Part shown: positions 1 through 5,403 of the stretch, piece by piece
How positions within the stretch are numbered: the stretch's first letter is position 1
How the letters are laid out: each line of letters starts with the position of its first letter
From: Chloroflexota bacterium
GTDB lineage: Bacteria > Chloroflexota > Anaerolineae > Aggregatilineales > UBA2796
Direction: 5' to 3'
Assembly (NCBI GenBank): GCA_003695215.1
Contig: RFIM01000281.1
Location: forward strand, 1-5,403
Length of the DNA stretch: 5,403 bases
The notes under the pieces: generated by a model
Told to the model about the DNA's origin: nothing
The model's database searches: none
What the model saw: the letters and a program-made list of their open reading frames with translations, nothing else
Position numbers and translations under genes: made by a program

Positions 1-1209
1 CAGGTAGTTGCCAGCCCGCTGATCGCCGAATATGCCCTGCCGTTGGCGCAAGCAGCTTGGGAAGTCGGCGCGCCGCAAATTCGCAACCGCGCCACTATCG
101 CAGGCAACTTGATCACGGCCAGCCCTGCTAACGATACCATCACACCGCTCTGGGCGCTCGGCGCTTCGATCACTCTAGCTTCAGTGCAGGGCGAGCGCAC
201 TGTGCCGCTTGATCAATTCTACACAGGCGTGCGGCGCACGGTCATGCGCCCTGATGAAATGCTGACCGCTATTCACTTGCCTGCCCTTGCCGCCGATGAG
301 CGCGGCATATTCATCAAGCTCGGTTTGCGGCACACACAAGCGATCTCAGTCGTGAACATCGCTGCTATCTTGCGTTTTGAAGACGCGATCGTCCGCAGCG
401 CGCGCCTGGCTTTTGGCTGCGTGGCGCCGACAATTGTCCAAGCGCCACAGGCCGAGGCCTACTTAGTTGGCAAGACGCTCAGCGATGAAGCTATCGCTGA
501 GGCAGCGCGCCTGGCCGCCTTGGCAACCACGCCGATAAGCGACGTGCGCAGCAGTGCCGAATATCGCCGTGCCATGGTCGAGACGCTCACCAAGCGCGCT
601 TTGCGCGCCCTGCGCAGCCACGAGGAGCGTCGCCATTTTCCAGCAGCGCCTGCCATGCTCTGGGGAAAGCAGCCCAAGCCTGCCAGGCCCTTGCCTCAAC
701 TCACCCAGCACGACGAGCAGCCAATCCAAACCGTGATCAACGGCAAGCCCTATACGCTACATGGCGGCAATCACAAGACTTTGCTGCGCTTGCTGCGCGA
801 GGATGCTAGGTTGGTCGGCACTAAGGAAGGCTGCGCCGAAGGTGAGTGTGGCGCCTGCACAGTCTTTCTAGATGGCGCGGCCGTCATGGCATGCATGGTG
901 CCTGCGCCGCGCGCGCACGGCGCTGAGATTGTGACCATTGAAGGGCTCGCGACGAGCGCTGAACAGCTCCATCCGATTCAGCAAGCTTTTGTGGAGATGG
1001 GCGCTGTGCAATGTGGCTATTGCACGCCTGGCTTCTTGATGAGCGGCGCCAAGCTGCTCGAAGAGCATCCGATGCCTGATGAGGCGCAGATCAAGGCGAG
1101 CATTGCGGGCAATTTGTGCCGCTGCACAGGCTACTATAACATTGTGGCGGCCTTCAAGCGCGCCGCCGAGCTGCAAGCAGCCCGCCAAGCAGCCTTGCAG
1201 AGCCATTGA
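1..1209 (+). CDS. Molybdenum hydroxylase FAD + 2Fe-2S fusion subunit (5'-truncated)
   Basis: The reading frame is open from base 1 to the TGA at 1207-1209, so the gene begins upstream; TTG at 43 is internal, because conserved FAD-domain sequence already precedes it. Numbering codons from base 1, residues about 1-95 are the second half of a molybdopterin-dehydrogenase FAD domain (QIRNRATIAGN at 26-36, then ASPAND). Residues about 101-205 are the CO-dehydrogenase flavoprotein C-terminal domain, with the typical AISVVN. A linker (about 206-239) leads to a complete 2Fe-2S module. Its plant-ferredoxin-type cluster has Cys278, 283, 286 and 298 (GCAEGECGAC); its second cluster has Cys338, 341, 373 and 375 (QCGYC and LCRCTG). 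All eight cysteines are present. Family knowledge: such subunits carry electrons from a Mo-pterin active site through two 2Fe-2S clusters to FAD in cytoplasmic xanthine, aldehyde, CO or aromatic-CoA hydroxylases. The substrate cannot be told from this part; GTKEGCAEGEC resembles xanthine-dehydrogenase-type sequences. The catalytic subunit is not in the window. Confidence 0.93.
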   Translation, partial: QVVASPLIAEYALPLAQAAWEVGAPQIRNRATIAGNLITASPANDTITPLWALGASITLASVQGERTVPLDQFYTGVRRTVMRPDEMLTAIHLPALAADERGIFIKLGLRHTQAISVVNIAAILRFEDAIVRSARLAFGCVAPTIVQAPQAEAYLVGKTLSDEAIAEAARLAALATTPISDVRSSAEYRRAMVETLTKRALRALRSHEERRHFPAAPAMLWGKQPKPARPLPQLTQHDEQPIQTVINGKPYTLHGGNHKTLLRLLREDARLVGTKEGCAEGECGACTVFLDGAAVMACMVPAPRAHGAEIVTIEGLATSAEQLHPIQQAFVEMGAVQCGYCTPGFLMSGAKLLEEHPMPDEAQIKASIAGNLCRCTGYYNIVAAFKRAAELQAARQAALQSH

Positions 1210-1211
1210 GC

Positions 1212-1245
1212 AAACCAGGGCGAGTTGGCTAACTCGCCTTGGTTT
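1212..1245. terminator. Hairpin between convergent genes, probable bidirectional terminator
   Basis: Arms 1212-1226 and 1231-1245 pair over 15 bp, with one G-T wobble and a 4-base loop (GGCT). On the + strand the stem ends in TTTT (1243-1246), a short U-tract. On the - strand the tail is only three T. The hairpin begins three bases after the stop of the Mo-hydroxylase gene and lies eight bases beyond the stop of the convergent PepSY gene, which is where a shared terminator would sit. The short U-tracts make termination strength uncertain. Confidence 0.75.
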
Positions 1246-1252
1246 TGTGCAC

Positions 1253-2020
1253 TTACAAGCCGCGCACCTTGACGATGGCACCTGTAGTCGCGTTCACCTC
1301 GACGCGATAGCCGTTGTTCAAGGTCACTTCCCAGACCAGCGCGTAGCCATCTTGCCTGCCCAGTTGCTTCAAGCGCGAGAAGACTGCGCTGCCGCCGAAG
1401 TTTGAGCTGGCGATCTGCTCAGCTTGCGCTTGGCTGATCGCAGCATTGGCAGGATCAATCGTGTATGGCCAGCGTCGCATTGGCTTGATTTCAAAGATCG
1501 TGCCGTTAGCGGCGTTGACTTCCACCTCGTAGCCGTTATTGAGCTTGAAATTCCAAACCGTGGCGTAGCCGTGCTTTCTGCCTTTGCGCTCCAGCTTGAC
1601 ATCCAGCGGCTGCGCACCTGGAAAGCGGCTCTGCACCGCTTGAAGCGCTTGCTCATAGCTGATGAAGGCGCCTGTGCCAGCTGCAGGTGGCACGACAGGT
1701 GCTGCAGGCGGCACGACGTTCAATGGCGGCGCAGCCAGGCCGCCAACTGACAGCGCTTGTGTTGTCGTGATCTGGATGATCTCTTTGGTCGTGGCGTTGA
1801 TGTAGACCGACTTGCCGTTGCTCAAACCGATGATGTAGTAAGGCGTCTGCGCCGACTGTACCAACTCAGTTTTGACCACCTCAGTGTTCGGATACAGCCC
1901 TTGGGCGATGCTGATCGCCTCTTGCAGGCTGATCAGTTCCTGCGCTTTGCTGATGGCAGTTGGCACGCTCAAGATGACCAACATTGCCAGGACGATTGTC
2001 GTGACCAGATGCTTCTTCAT
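1253..2020 (-). CDS. Secreted protein with three PepSY-like repeats
   Basis: This encodes 255 residues. I start it at the ATG at 2018-2020, eight bases after an AAGGAG; the in-frame GTG at 2027-2029 overlaps that site and is unlikely. Residues 1-26 form a Sec signal peptide (MKKH, hydrophobic core, likely cleavage after SKA). Three repeats of PepSY type follow, at about 29-86, 119-179 and 194-255. Each opens with a helix-like stretch (ISLQEAISIAQ, ISYEQALQAVQ, ISQAQAEQIAS) and closes with a strand pair built on LxNGxxVxxNAxxxxI (LNNGYEVEVNA, LNNGYRVEVNA, LSNGKSVYINA). Repeats 1 and 2 are joined by a Pro/Ala linker (about 92-118) with a doubled VVPPAA unit. PepSY domains occur in propeptides of secreted peptidases and in envelope proteins, where they are thought to inhibit or regulate proteases. 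No peptidase domain, membrane anchor or lipobox is present, so the protein is probably exported and soluble. The exact function is unknown. It is transcribed alone, convergent to the Mo-hydroxylase gene and divergent from the ABC operon. Confidence 0.88.
   Translation of the reverse strand: MKKHLVTTIVLAMLVILSVPTAISKAQELISLQEAISIAQGLYPNTEVVKTELVQSAQTPYYIIGLSNGKSVYINATTKEIIQITTTQALSVGGLAAPPLNVVPPAAPVVPPAAGTGAFISYEQALQAVQSRFPGAQPLDVKLERKGRKHGYATVWNFKLNNGYEVEVNAANGTIFEIKPMRRWPYTIDPANAAISQAQAEQIASSNFGGSAVFSRLKQLGRQDGYALVWEVTLNNGYRVEVNATTGAIVKVRGL
1680..1717 (-). repeat. Imperfect 17-bp tandem repeat coding for the Pro/Ala linker
   Basis: Bases 1680-1696 and 1701-1717 match at 16 of 17 positions, at a period of 21 bp (seven codons). 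On the - strand they encode two copies of VVPPAA in the linker between PepSY repeats 1 and 2. The period keeps the frame, so the repeat probably arose by in-frame duplication and could vary in copy number among relatives. Confidence 0.7.
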
Positions 2021-2028
2021 GTTTCTCA

Positions 2029-2034
2029 CTCCTT
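2029..2034 (-). promoter_or_regulatory. Ribosome binding site deciding the PepSY gene start
   Basis: On the - strand this reads AAGGAG, followed after eight bases by the ATG at 2018-2020. The GTG at 2027-2029 shares a base with the site and so cannot use it, which favours the shorter 255-residue protein. Confidence 0.85.
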
Positions 2035-2163
2035 GTTGAGCCGAGGTATCTCAATCGTAGCAGAGATCGGGCTGAGAGTGATGAAGAAGCTATGAAGATC
2101 GCGTTCAGCATCTGTGAAGGGCGCGCCAGGCTTGGTAAGTTGCATAGTCGGGCAAGCTCTCCC

Positions 2164-2192
2164 TTGCAAAAGCTATTCGAATTCGTTATATG
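2164..2192 (+). promoter_or_regulatory. Candidate sigma-70-type promoter of the ABC operon
   Basis: TTGCAA (2164-2169) resembles a -35 box and TATATG (2187-2192) a -10 box, each with four of six consensus bases, at a 17-base spacer. It lies about 45-60 bases upstream of the binding-protein RBS, in the most AT-rich part of the divergent region. Assigned by pattern only. Confidence 0.45.
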
Positions 2193-2234
2193 TTGAGGGC
2201 GTTCAAAATTGGCTGAAAAATGGCCACAAGATTT

Positions 2235-2240
2235 AAGGAG
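2235..2240 (+). promoter_or_regulatory. Ribosome binding site of the solute-binding protein
   Basis: AAGGAG lies nine bases before the ATG at 2250-2252. This sets the start inside the longer frame that opens with ATG at 2220. The residues added by the earlier start would sit before a normal signal peptide and lack a good ribosome binding site. Confidence 0.85.
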
Positions 2241-2249
2241 ATCGCTTCT

Positions 2250-3953
2250 ATGACGATCAAAAACCGCGTACGTTTTGCTCTGGCTTTGATGTTGAGCCTT
2301 GTGATGGCGCTGACGGGCATGAGCCTGGCCACGCCAACTTATGCTCAGGATAGCTCAACGCTCGTGGTCGGCTTCGCTCAGGAGCCTGACAGCATGAACG
2401 GCTTCTACAGCGCCATGGCCTTTGCGCAGTGGGCTAACGACCTAGTGCAAGCTAGCCTGTATGACTTCAGCGATAAGCTGGAGCCTGTGCTGGTCTTGGC
2501 GGCTGAAGTGCCGACGCGCGAGAATGGCGGCATCAGCGAGGACTTCACTGAGTATACCGTCAAGCTCAAGCCTGGCTTGAAGTGGAGCGATGGCAAGCCT
2601 TTGACGGCAGAGGACCTCGTCTTCACTTACCAGATGATTAAAGACCCTGCTAACAACATGGTTCAAGGCGGCAGCATTCGCGATGCGCTCGAATCCGTTG
2701 AGCTGGTCGATGAGACCACCTTCCGCCTTAAGTTCAACGCGCCCAAGCCCTTCCCTGAGGACTTGATCGGCTCGCCTGGCTTGTCCACTATTTTGCCAGC
2801 GCACGTCTTCCGCCCGATCTATGAAGCCAACGGCACCATTGAGAACGCCGAAGAAAACCAGAACCCGAAAGTGTTCAGCGGGCCGTACATCTTGCGCGAG
2901 TGGAAGCGCGGCGAGTCCATGCTCTTTGAGGCGAACCCGAACTATGTTTTCGGCGAGCCGAAGATCAAGCGCGTGTTGATCCGCTTCTTCCCTGATACTG
3001 ATTCGCAGTACGCTGCCCTGGCTGCTGGCCAGCTGGACTTCGTGCCGAACGTCAGCGAAGGTGACCTGCCGCGCGTAGCTGCCAGCAATCCCGATCTGAA
3101 GCTGGTGACCGTCTTCGGCGGTTACATCGAGAGCTTGTGGCTGAATTTGCAGGAAGAAGGCAAGGGCCCGCGGGCAGGGCATCCTGCGCTGAAGGATGTG
3201 CGCGTGCGCCGTGCCTTGCGCCTAGCTATTGACCGCGAGACGATCACGCGCGAGCTGCTGGCAGGCGCCACTAAGCCGACCGATAGTATCTATGCAGGCT
3301 CGCCCTTTGAGAATAAAGAGCTAGGCGTGACGCCTTACGATCCTGAAGCTGCGGCCGCCTTGTTGGATGAGGCCGGCTGGGTCGTCGGCGCTGATGGAGT
3401 CCGTGAGAAAGACGGCGTGAAGCTGGAGCTGCGCTACAGCACTACAACCGCCGGCTGGCGCAACAACATTCAGGCAGTTATCCAGCAGCAGCTGGCCAAG
3501 GTCGGCGTGAGCGTCATCCTTGAGAAGTACCCGGCCTCTGAGTACTTCGGCACCTACGCCAACAACGGCGTCGTGGCCTCAGGCCAGTTCGATATCGGCC
3601 AGTTTGCCAACAATACGGCGCTGACCAACCCTGCCAACGTGACCGTAGACGAGTCGCTCAGCTGCGCCCAGATCGTCAGCGATGAGAACCCGAGCGGTAA
3701 CAACTGGACGGGCTTCTGCAATGCGGAGATGGACTCGCTCTCACAGGTGACCAAGACCTCGCTCGATCCTGAAGAGCGCTTGCGCGCCGCCTACCGCATC
3801 CAGGAGATCATGCGCGACGAAGTGCCGCTCATCAATCTGTTCCCACGCGGCGATAACTACGCTTACAACACTAAGCGTTTCGTCGGCGAGATTCGGATCG
3901 GCTCCGGCGTTGGCAACCAGTGGTTCGACATTATGAACTGGCAACTGCGGTAA
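2250..3953 (+). CDS. ABC transporter solute-binding protein, family 5 (peptide/nickel type)
   Basis: This encodes 567 residues, near the usual 500-600 for the family. Residues 1-32 form a Sec signal peptide (MTIKNR, hydrophobic core 8-27, likely cleavage after TYA). There is no lipobox cysteine, so the mature protein is probably not a conventional lipoprotein. The rest is a family-5 extracellular binding protein (SBP_bac_5). The family signature is at about 107-127: LKPGLKWSDGKPLTAEDLVF. Other typical segments are the GPY turn at 211-213, VRRALRLAIDRE at 319-330 and YDPEAAAALLDEAGW at 363-377. Two cysteines, C472 and C490, are close enough to form a disulfide after export. The family binds di- or oligopeptides, nickel chelates, or sometimes sugars and opines; the ligand cannot be read from sequence. 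It heads an operon with two permeases: the first follows after a 68-base gap containing a hairpin. The strong RBS and hairpin fit production in excess over the permeases. Confidence 0.95.
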   Translation: MTIKNRVRFALALMLSLVMALTGMSLATPTYAQDSSTLVVGFAQEPDSMNGFYSAMAFAQWANDLVQASLYDFSDKLEPVLVLAAEVPTRENGGISEDFTEYTVKLKPGLKWSDGKPLTAEDLVFTYQMIKDPANNMVQGGSIRDALESVELVDETTFRLKFNAPKPFPEDLIGSPGLSTILPAHVFRPIYEANGTIENAEENQNPKVFSGPYILREWKRGESMLFEANPNYVFGEPKIKRVLIRFFPDTDSQYAALAAGQLDFVPNVSEGDLPRVAASNPDLKLVTVFGGYIESLWLNLQEEGKGPRAGHPALKDVRVRRALRLAIDRETITRELLAGATKPTDSIYAGSPFENKELGVTPYDPEAAAALLDEAGWVVGADGVREKDGVKLELRYSTTTAGWRNNIQAVIQQQLAKVGVSVILEKYPASEYFGTYANNGVVASGQFDIGQFANNTALTNPANVTVDESLSCAQIVSDENPSGNNWTGFCNAEMDSLSQVTKTSLDPEERLRAAYRIQEIMRDEVPLINLFPRGDNYAYNTKRFVGEIRIGSGVGNQWFDIMNWQLR

Positions 3954-3971
3954 ACTGCACTGAGACTCAAC

Positions 3972-4002
3972 GCAGAGACGGGCGGACCTCGCCCGTCTCT
4001 GC
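3972..4002 (+). terminator. Intercistronic hairpin between binding protein and permease genes
   Basis: Arms 3972-3984 and 3990-4002 pair perfectly over 13 bp, mostly G-C, around a 5-base loop. No U-tract follows, and the next gene starts 20 bases later. It is therefore more likely an mRNA-stabilising or partial-termination element than a full terminator. In many binding-protein operons such hairpins raise the level of the first-gene transcript relative to the permeases; that role here is inference. Confidence 0.7.
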
Positions 4003-4021
4003 CTAGTTACTTAGGTAGCCT

Positions 4022-5047
4022 ATGACTCAATACATTGTGCGGCGTGTGCTGCAGTCCATCCCACTGTTGTTCATCATCAGCTTCATCTTGTTCAATTTCA
4101 CGAACTCTCTAGGCGATCCTTTGGCCATTTATGCCGAATCGCGCAACCGCCCTAGCGCCCGCGACCGTGAGATCATCTTGCGGCGCTTGGGCTTAGATCG
4201 GCCTGTTCTAGAGCAATACTTAATCTGGCTGGTCGGCAACGATTGGATGCCGCCCATTGACGTCTTCGGCGATGGCTCGCGCTTAGAGCGAGGCACGCGG
4301 CGCGGCATCCTGCGCGGCGATTTGGGCATCTCCTTCGTCACGCGCCGCCCTTCCTGGACGCGTATCGAAGAGCGCCTGCCATGGACGCTGGTCTTGATGG
4401 TGCCTGCCTACGTCATCACAGTGGTCTTGGCAATCGGCATCGGCATCTTCTCAGCGGTACGCCAATATTCATTTTGGGATAACCTAATCACGAGCCTTTC
4501 CTTCTTCTTTTATTCCATGCCGATCTTCTTCATCGCCCTGCTTTCAATCTATATATTTGCCGTCCAATTCAAGCGCTGGGGCTTCGAGCCGATCAAATGG
4601 GGCGGCACAGGCGATGGCTCTTTTGGCAGCTTGCTGCAGCACATGGTCCTGCCTGTCTTCTGCCTGGTCTCGATCCAGCTAGCCGGCTATGTGCGCTTCA
4701 TCCGCTCCTCAATGTTGGAAGTGCTGAGCCAGGATTACATCCGCACGGCACGCGCCAAAGGCTTGATGGAAGCACTCGTGGTGCGCCGTCACGCCTTCAA
4801 AAACGCCGCCTTGCCGCTAGTGACGCTGATCGGGCTGGATTTGCCTTTCTTGCTGGCAGGCGCTGTGGTCACTGAGCGCATTTTCGCCTGGCCTGGCATG
4901 GGCAGGCTCTTCATCGAGAGCTTTGAACGCGCCGATGTGCCCGTCATGATGACGATTCTGATGGTGCTGAGTGTGGCTGTGGTCGTCTTCCAGCTGCTGA
5001 CCGATATCGTCTACACTTGGCTCGATCCGCGCATCCGCTACTCATAA
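4022..5047 (+). CDS. ABC transporter permease, DppB/OppB type
   Basis: This encodes 341 residues, at the upper end of the usual 305-340. The start is MTQYIVRRVLQSIPLLF, typical of the family; an in-frame TAG at 4016-4018 rules out a nearby upstream extension. Only a weak ribosome binding match (AGGT, 4013-4016) is present. Probable membrane helices are at about 9-27, 121-145, 155-182, 205-225, 268-287 and 308-333, giving six. The binding-protein-dependent permease domain covers about 118-340. Its EAA loop, which contacts the ATPase, is at about 233-265 (DYIRTARAKG at 238-247, then NAALP). RGDLG at 98-102 and the ending WLDPRIRYS are also family features. Between helix 1 and RGDLG, residues about 72-96 form an insert rich in D, G and R that seems longer than in enterobacterial DppB. 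With the following permease it should form the inner-membrane channel fed by the upstream binding protein. Confidence 0.95.
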   Translation: MTQYIVRRVLQSIPLLFIISFILFNFTNSLGDPLAIYAESRNRPSARDREIILRRLGLDRPVLEQYLIWLVGNDWMPPIDVFGDGSRLERGTRRGILRGDLGISFVTRRPSWTRIEERLPWTLVLMVPAYVITVVLAIGIGIFSAVRQYSFWDNLITSLSFFFYSMPIFFIALLSIYIFAVQFKRWGFEPIKWGGTGDGSFGSLLQHMVLPVFCLVSIQLAGYVRFIRSSMLEVLSQDYIRTARAKGLMEALVVRRHAFKNAALPLVTLIGLDLPFLLAGAVVTERIFAWPGMGRLFIESFERADVPVMMTILMVLSVAVVVFQLLTDIVYTWLDPRIRYS

Positions 5048-5051
5048 GGAG
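5046..5051 (+). promoter_or_regulatory. Ribosome binding site overlapping the DppB-type stop codon
   Basis: AAGGAG shares its first two bases with the TAA stop (5045-5047) and stands eight bases before the ATG at 5060. The overlap suggests that translation of the two permeases is coupled, which would help make equal amounts. Confidence 0.85.
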
Positions 5052-5059
5052 ACTGCCCA

Positions 5060-5403
5060 ATGACTACACAGACGGATCGCCTTCAAGGCCCGCCTTCTGA
5101 GCGCGTTCTCTCGCTCGATCCCAAGCAGAACGTCAAAGGCGTCTCCAATTTTGCGCGCAGCATGCAGCGCTTGCGCAAACATCGCATGGCGCTCTTCGGC
5201 GCGGCGCTGTTGCTGTTCGTCTTTCTATACGTGCTGATCGGCTCATTGCTGATTCCAGAGTCGGTCTCGATTTATAACGATCCGAGCCGCAAGCTGCAGC
5301 CGCCTTCAGCCGAGCATCCTTTCGGCACAGACGTGATCGGCCGCGATATTTTGGCGCGCACCATCTATGGCGGCCAAGTCTCGCTATTCATCGGCGTGAC
5401 GGC
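5060..5403 (+). CDS. ABC transporter permease, DppC/OppC type (3'-truncated)
   Basis: The frame runs from the ATG at 5060 to the window edge with no stop, giving 114 whole codons of a protein usually near 280-320 residues. Residues 1-40 are a polar cytoplasmic leader ending in a basic stretch (RLRKHR), as in the OppC N-terminal domain. Residues about 43-65 are the first membrane helix (MALFGAALLLFVFLYVLIGSL in part). The signature HPFGTDVIGRDILAR, at 86-100, followed by YGGQVSLFIG, is diagnostic of DppC/OppC. The EAA loop and remaining helices would lie beyond the edge. It is only 12 bases downstream of the DppB-type gene, so it is in the same operon and is the second half of the permease heterodimer. 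The ATPase subunits would be expected further right. Confidence 0.94.
   Translation, partial: MTTQTDRLQGPPSERVLSLDPKQNVKGVSNFARSMQRLRKHRMALFGAALLLFVFLYVLIGSLLIPESVSIYNDPSRKLQPPSAEHPFGTDVIGRDILARTIYGGQVSLFIGVT

Larger units (their letters stand above)
2021..2249. other. Divergent intergenic region
   Basis: These 229 bases separate the 5' ends of the leftward PepSY gene and the rightward ABC operon, so both promoters should lie here. The part near 2170-2220 is visibly richer in A and T than the flanking genes. It contains overlapping short palindromes, ATTCGAAT (2175-2182) and CGAATTCG (2178-2185). They fall within the spacer of the rightward candidate promoter and could be an operator, though such short palindromes also arise by chance. 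A weak candidate -10 for the leftward gene is TACGAT on the - strand (2054-2059), without a convincing -35. I see no small gene or RNA with clear support. Confidence 0.6.

Noticed and set aside
43..45. TTG at 43 as the true start of the Mo-hydroxylase subunit
   Set aside because: The frame is open to base 1 and the preceding residues continue the FAD domain; no ribosome site precedes the TTG. The gene is cut by the window edge.
868..1281. Open frame of 137 codons on the - strand across the end of the Mo-hydroxylase gene
   Set aside because: It is antisense to the conserved 2Fe-2S cysteines, crosses the terminator hairpin and has no credible protein features.
2018..2029. GTG start three codons upstream for the PepSY protein
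   Set aside because: The GTG overlaps the AAGGAG that serves the ATG at 2018-2020.
1757..2095. Open frame of 112 codons on the + strand opposite the PepSY gene
   Set aside because: It is antisense to a protein with a clear signal peptide and repeats, has no ribosome site that I can see and no recognisable motif.
2152..2167. Small hairpin GCAAG/CTTGC upstream of the ABC operon
   Set aside because: A 5-bp stem with a 6-base loop is expected by chance and overlaps the candidate -35 box; there is no further structure to suggest a riboswitch.
2220..2249. Earlier ATG start for the binding protein
   Set aside because: It adds ten residues before a normal signal peptide and lacks a ribosome site, whereas ATG 2250 has AAGGAG nine bases upstream.
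2442..3182. Long open frame of 246 codons on the - strand
   Set aside because: It lies wholly opposite the binding-protein gene, whose family match is clear, and its translation shows no recognisable domain. It is a frame shadow of GC-rich coding DNA.

Overview
This window looks like a stretch of chromosome from a free-living, probably heterotrophic bacterium of moderately high G+C. I lean towards Chloroflexota (Anaerolineae or relatives), from the style of the ABC permease (a long insert before the RGDLG segment), the reversed FAD/2Fe-2S fusion and strong AAGGAG ribosome binding sites. That assignment is an impression, not a demonstrated fact. There is no sign of phage, insertion sequence, CRISPR array, rRNA or tRNA.

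Region 1 (1-1209, + strand) is the 3' part of a gene for a molybdenum-hydroxylase electron-transfer subunit. It carries the FAD domain (CoxM/XdhB type) and the two-cluster 2Fe-2S domain (CoxS/XdhC type) in one polypeptide, with FAD first. Its N-terminus, and presumably the molybdopterin-binding catalytic subunit, lie upstream of the window. A 15-bp hairpin at 1212-1245 separates it from a convergent gene.

Region 2 (1253-2020, - strand) encodes a secreted protein of three PepSY-like repeats with a Pro/Ala linker. It is likely a monocistronic envelope or extracellular protein of unknown precise role.

Region 3 (2021-2249) is a divergent intergenic region of 229 bp with a plausible promoter for the rightward operon and a weaker candidate for the leftward gene.

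Region 4 (2250 to the right edge, + strand) is the start of a peptide/nickel-type (DppABC/OppABC) ABC importer operon. It holds a family-5 solute-binding protein, a 13-bp intercistronic hairpin, a DppB-type permease and the first 114 codons of a DppC-type permease. The two ATPase genes would be expected to the right. The binding protein would capture a peptide or similar small solute outside the membrane and pass it to the two-permease channel.

I do not see a clearly undescribed system here. The points most worth a second look are the reversed-order Mo-hydroxylase fusion, the triple-PepSY secreted protein, the acidic/glycine insert in the permease and the hairpin between the binding-protein and permease genes.
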